Shown here: piece by piece, positions 13,557 to 14,852 of the stretch | Layout: each line of letters begins with the position of its first letter | Numbering within the stretch: the first letter of the stretch is position 1 | NCBI GenBank assembly: GCA_903868655.1 | Contig: CAIPWG010000594.1 | Coordinates: 1 to 14,852, forward strand | Source of the DNA: an uncultured Sphingomonadales bacterium | GTDB taxonomy: Bacteria > Pseudomonadota > Alphaproteobacteria > Sphingomonadales > Sphingomonadaceae | DNA: 14,852 nt | Direction: 5' to 3' | Notes under the pieces: generated by a model | The model's database searches: none | The model's input: the letters and a program-made list of their open reading frames with translations, nothing else | What the model was told of the DNA's origin: nothing | Position numbers and translations under genes: made by a program

Positions 13557-14710
13557 TGGCGGGATCGCTTTCAGCTTCTCCGCAGACGGTGGCGGAACTG
13601 GTCGCGCTGGTTGAAACTGCGCGGGCTGACAAGGCCCGGCTGGCCTTGCGCGGTGGTGGCAGCAAGGCGGCGTTTGGTGCGCCGATAACCGGCCCGGTTA
13701 TGACAGTCGACATGCGCGGTTTTTCCGGGATCGTCGATTATGATCCGGCCGAGCTGGTGCTGACAGTGCGTCCAGGTACACCGCTGGCCGAAGTGGAAAC
13801 CCTGCTCAGAGCACATGGCCAGATGCTGGCATTCGAACCGTTTGATCATGGCCCGATTTATGGATTGGCATCGGGCGCTGCGACTGTCGGTGGCGTGTTT
13901 GCTGCTGGTGTTGCAGGTTCGCGGCGATTGTCGCGCGGCGCTGCGCGCGATCACTTGCTCGGGCTTTCGGCTGTGTCAGGGCGTGGCGAGGCATTTGTGG
14001 CGGGCGCCAAAGTCACCAAGAATGTGACCGGGTATGATCTGCCCAAGCTCGCCTGTGGCAGCTGGGGGCGGCTGTTTGCGCTGACCGAACTGCATGTCAA
14101 AACGCTGCCGCGCGCTGAAATGCAACAGACCGTGGCGCTCGACGGGCTGTCGACCCCCGCGGCGGTCCTGGCAATGAGCAAAGCGATGGGGTCTCAGGCC
14201 TCGGTCGCGGCGGCGGCGCACCAATCGGGATTGACCGTGCTGCGGCTTGAAGGGTTTGCGCCTTCGGTTGCCGCACGCCGGGCGCTGCTGGCTGCATTGC
14301 TGGCCGACATTGCCCCGCTGCGCGTGCTGGACGACAGCGAAGCCGATGCGGTGTGGCAGAGCTTTGCGACGGTCGCAGCGCTGGGAGATGCCCCGCTGCT
14401 GTGGCGCGTAGTCGTGCCGGCGGCGCACGCTCCGGGCTTGATCGAAGCGCTGGAAATGACCGGTGCGCGCTGGTTGATGGATTGGGCGGGTGGCCTGCTG
14501 TGGGTGGGCTCGCGTGTCGATGGTGCGATCCGCGCGTTGGTGGAAGCCGCCGGCGGGCATGCCGATCTGTTGCGCGCCGCCGCTGACTTGCGCGCGCAAA
14601 TCCCGGCGCGTCATCCGCAAACACCCGGAGTATCCGCGCTGGAGACGCGCGTACGGCGGGCCTTTGATCCCGATGGCGTGTTCGAAACCGGCCGGTTTGG
14701 GGAAATTTGA
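13556..14710 (+). CDS. glcE: Glycolate oxidase subunit GlcE
   Basis: The second FAD-binding-domain subunit of the glycolate oxidase complex, 384 residues (E. coli GlcE about 350). It has a degenerate PCMH domain: LRGGGSKAAFG near residues 31-41, LVLTVRPGTPLAEVETLLRAHGQML, and the subunit-specific KNVTGYDLPKLACGSWG (NVTGYD at 156-161). The C-terminal ALETRVRRAFDPDGVFETGRF is also typical. ATG 13556 is chosen because it overlaps the glcD stop by one base; the TTG one codon earlier gives the same protein plus one residue. It is co-translated between glcD and glcF and is required for complex function in E. coli. Confidence 0.92.
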   Translation: MAGSLSASPQTVAELVALVETARADKARLALRGGGSKAAFGAPITGPVMTVDMRGFSGIVDYDPAELVLTVRPGTPLAEVETLLRAHGQMLAFEPFDHGPIYGLASGAATVGGVFAAGVAGSRRLSRGAARDHLLGLSAVSGRGEAFVAGAKVTKNVTGYDLPKLACGSWGRLFALTELHVKTLPRAEMQQTVALDGLSTPAAVLAMSKAMGSQASVAAAAHQSGLTVLRLEGFAPSVAARRALLAALLADIAPLRVLDDSEADAVWQSFATVAALGDAPLLWRVVVPAAHAPGLIEALEMTGARWLMDWAGGLLWVGSRVDGAIRALVEAAGGHADLLRAAADLRAQIPARHPQTPGVSALETRVRRAFDPDGVFETGRFGEI

Positions 14711-14711
14711 A

Positions 14712-14852
14712 ATGCAGACCCGATTTTCCCCGACCGCCCTGGCAGATCCCGATACCGCCGTCGCCGAAAGCGTGATCCGCAAATGCGTGCATTGCGGGTT
14801 CTGCACGGCAACCTGCCCGACATATGTGCTGCTTGGCGATGAACTCGATAGC
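14712..14852 (+). CDS. glcF: Glycolate oxidase iron-sulfur subunit GlcF (3' end outside the window)
   Basis: Only the first 47 codons are present. They carry the first [4Fe-4S] cluster motif CVHCGFCTATCP (Cys25, Cys28, Cys31, Cys35 with Pro36), preceded by AESVIRK, as in GlcF. The subunit would accept electrons from GlcD/GlcE and hand them to quinone at the membrane. The ATG begins one base after the glcE stop, so it is the third gene of the operon. The second cluster motif and the C-terminal CCG domains lie beyond the edge and cannot be checked. Confidence 0.9.
   Translation, partial: MQTRFSPTALADPDTAVAESVIRKCVHCGFCTATCPTYVLLGDELDS

Overview
The window reads as a stretch of an alphaproteobacterial chromosome, most likely from a sphingomonad (Sphingomonadales). 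That placement is inferred from high G+C codon use, tight gene packing with ATGA-type overlaps, the alpha-type SRAP and GlcDEF proteins, and a DUF6134 gene closing a lipid operon. I saw no rRNA, tRNA, CRISPR array, insertion sequence or phage gene. No gene-free stretch exceeds about 225 bases.

Layout. (1) Bases 1-626 hold the 3' part of an SRAP/YedK-type DNA-crosslink protein gene. (2) Bases 852-4432 are a two-gene unit on the + strand: an uninterrupted fusion of a DegT/DnrJ/EryC1/StrS PLP aminotransferase with a two-nucleotide FAD/NAD(P) oxidoreductase, overlapped by 4 bases by a family 2 glycosyltransferase gene. (3) Bases 4536-5090 encode an exported peroxiredoxin. (4) Bases 5095-9099 (- strand) are a four-gene chain in which every junction is a 4-base stop/start overlap: NAD(P)-binding FAD oxidoreductase, DUF1365 protein, cyclopropane-synthase-like methyltransferase, and exported DUF6134 protein. 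(5) Bases 9217-11060 (+ strand, divergent) encode a DUF1295 membrane reductase-like protein and a second cyclopropane-synthase-family methyltransferase, again with a 4-base overlap. (6) A LysR regulator gene (11064-11960, -) lies divergent from glcD, glcE and the start of glcF (12069 to the window end), the glycolate oxidase operon.

How the genes work together. Regions 4 and 5 share a 117-base divergent promoter region with dyad symmetry and look like one lipid-tailoring locus. The order flavoprotein - DUF1365 - CFA-like methyltransferase matches Mycobacterium tuberculosis Rv0449c-Rv0448c-Rv0447c (ufaA1) as I recall it. Methylation of unsaturated acyl chains, with possible redox conversion to branched or otherwise modified fatty acids, is the natural hypothesis. 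The two methyltransferases differ at active-site positions: one has lost the Cys and His of the E. coli bicarbonate site and the other keeps both, so they probably do different chemistry. GlcDEF would oxidise glycolate to glyoxylate, probably under control of the adjacent LysR protein.

The least ordinary items are the aminotransferase-flavoprotein fusion and the paired-methyltransferase lipid locus. Both are built from known families, and their specific products cannot be read from sequence alone.
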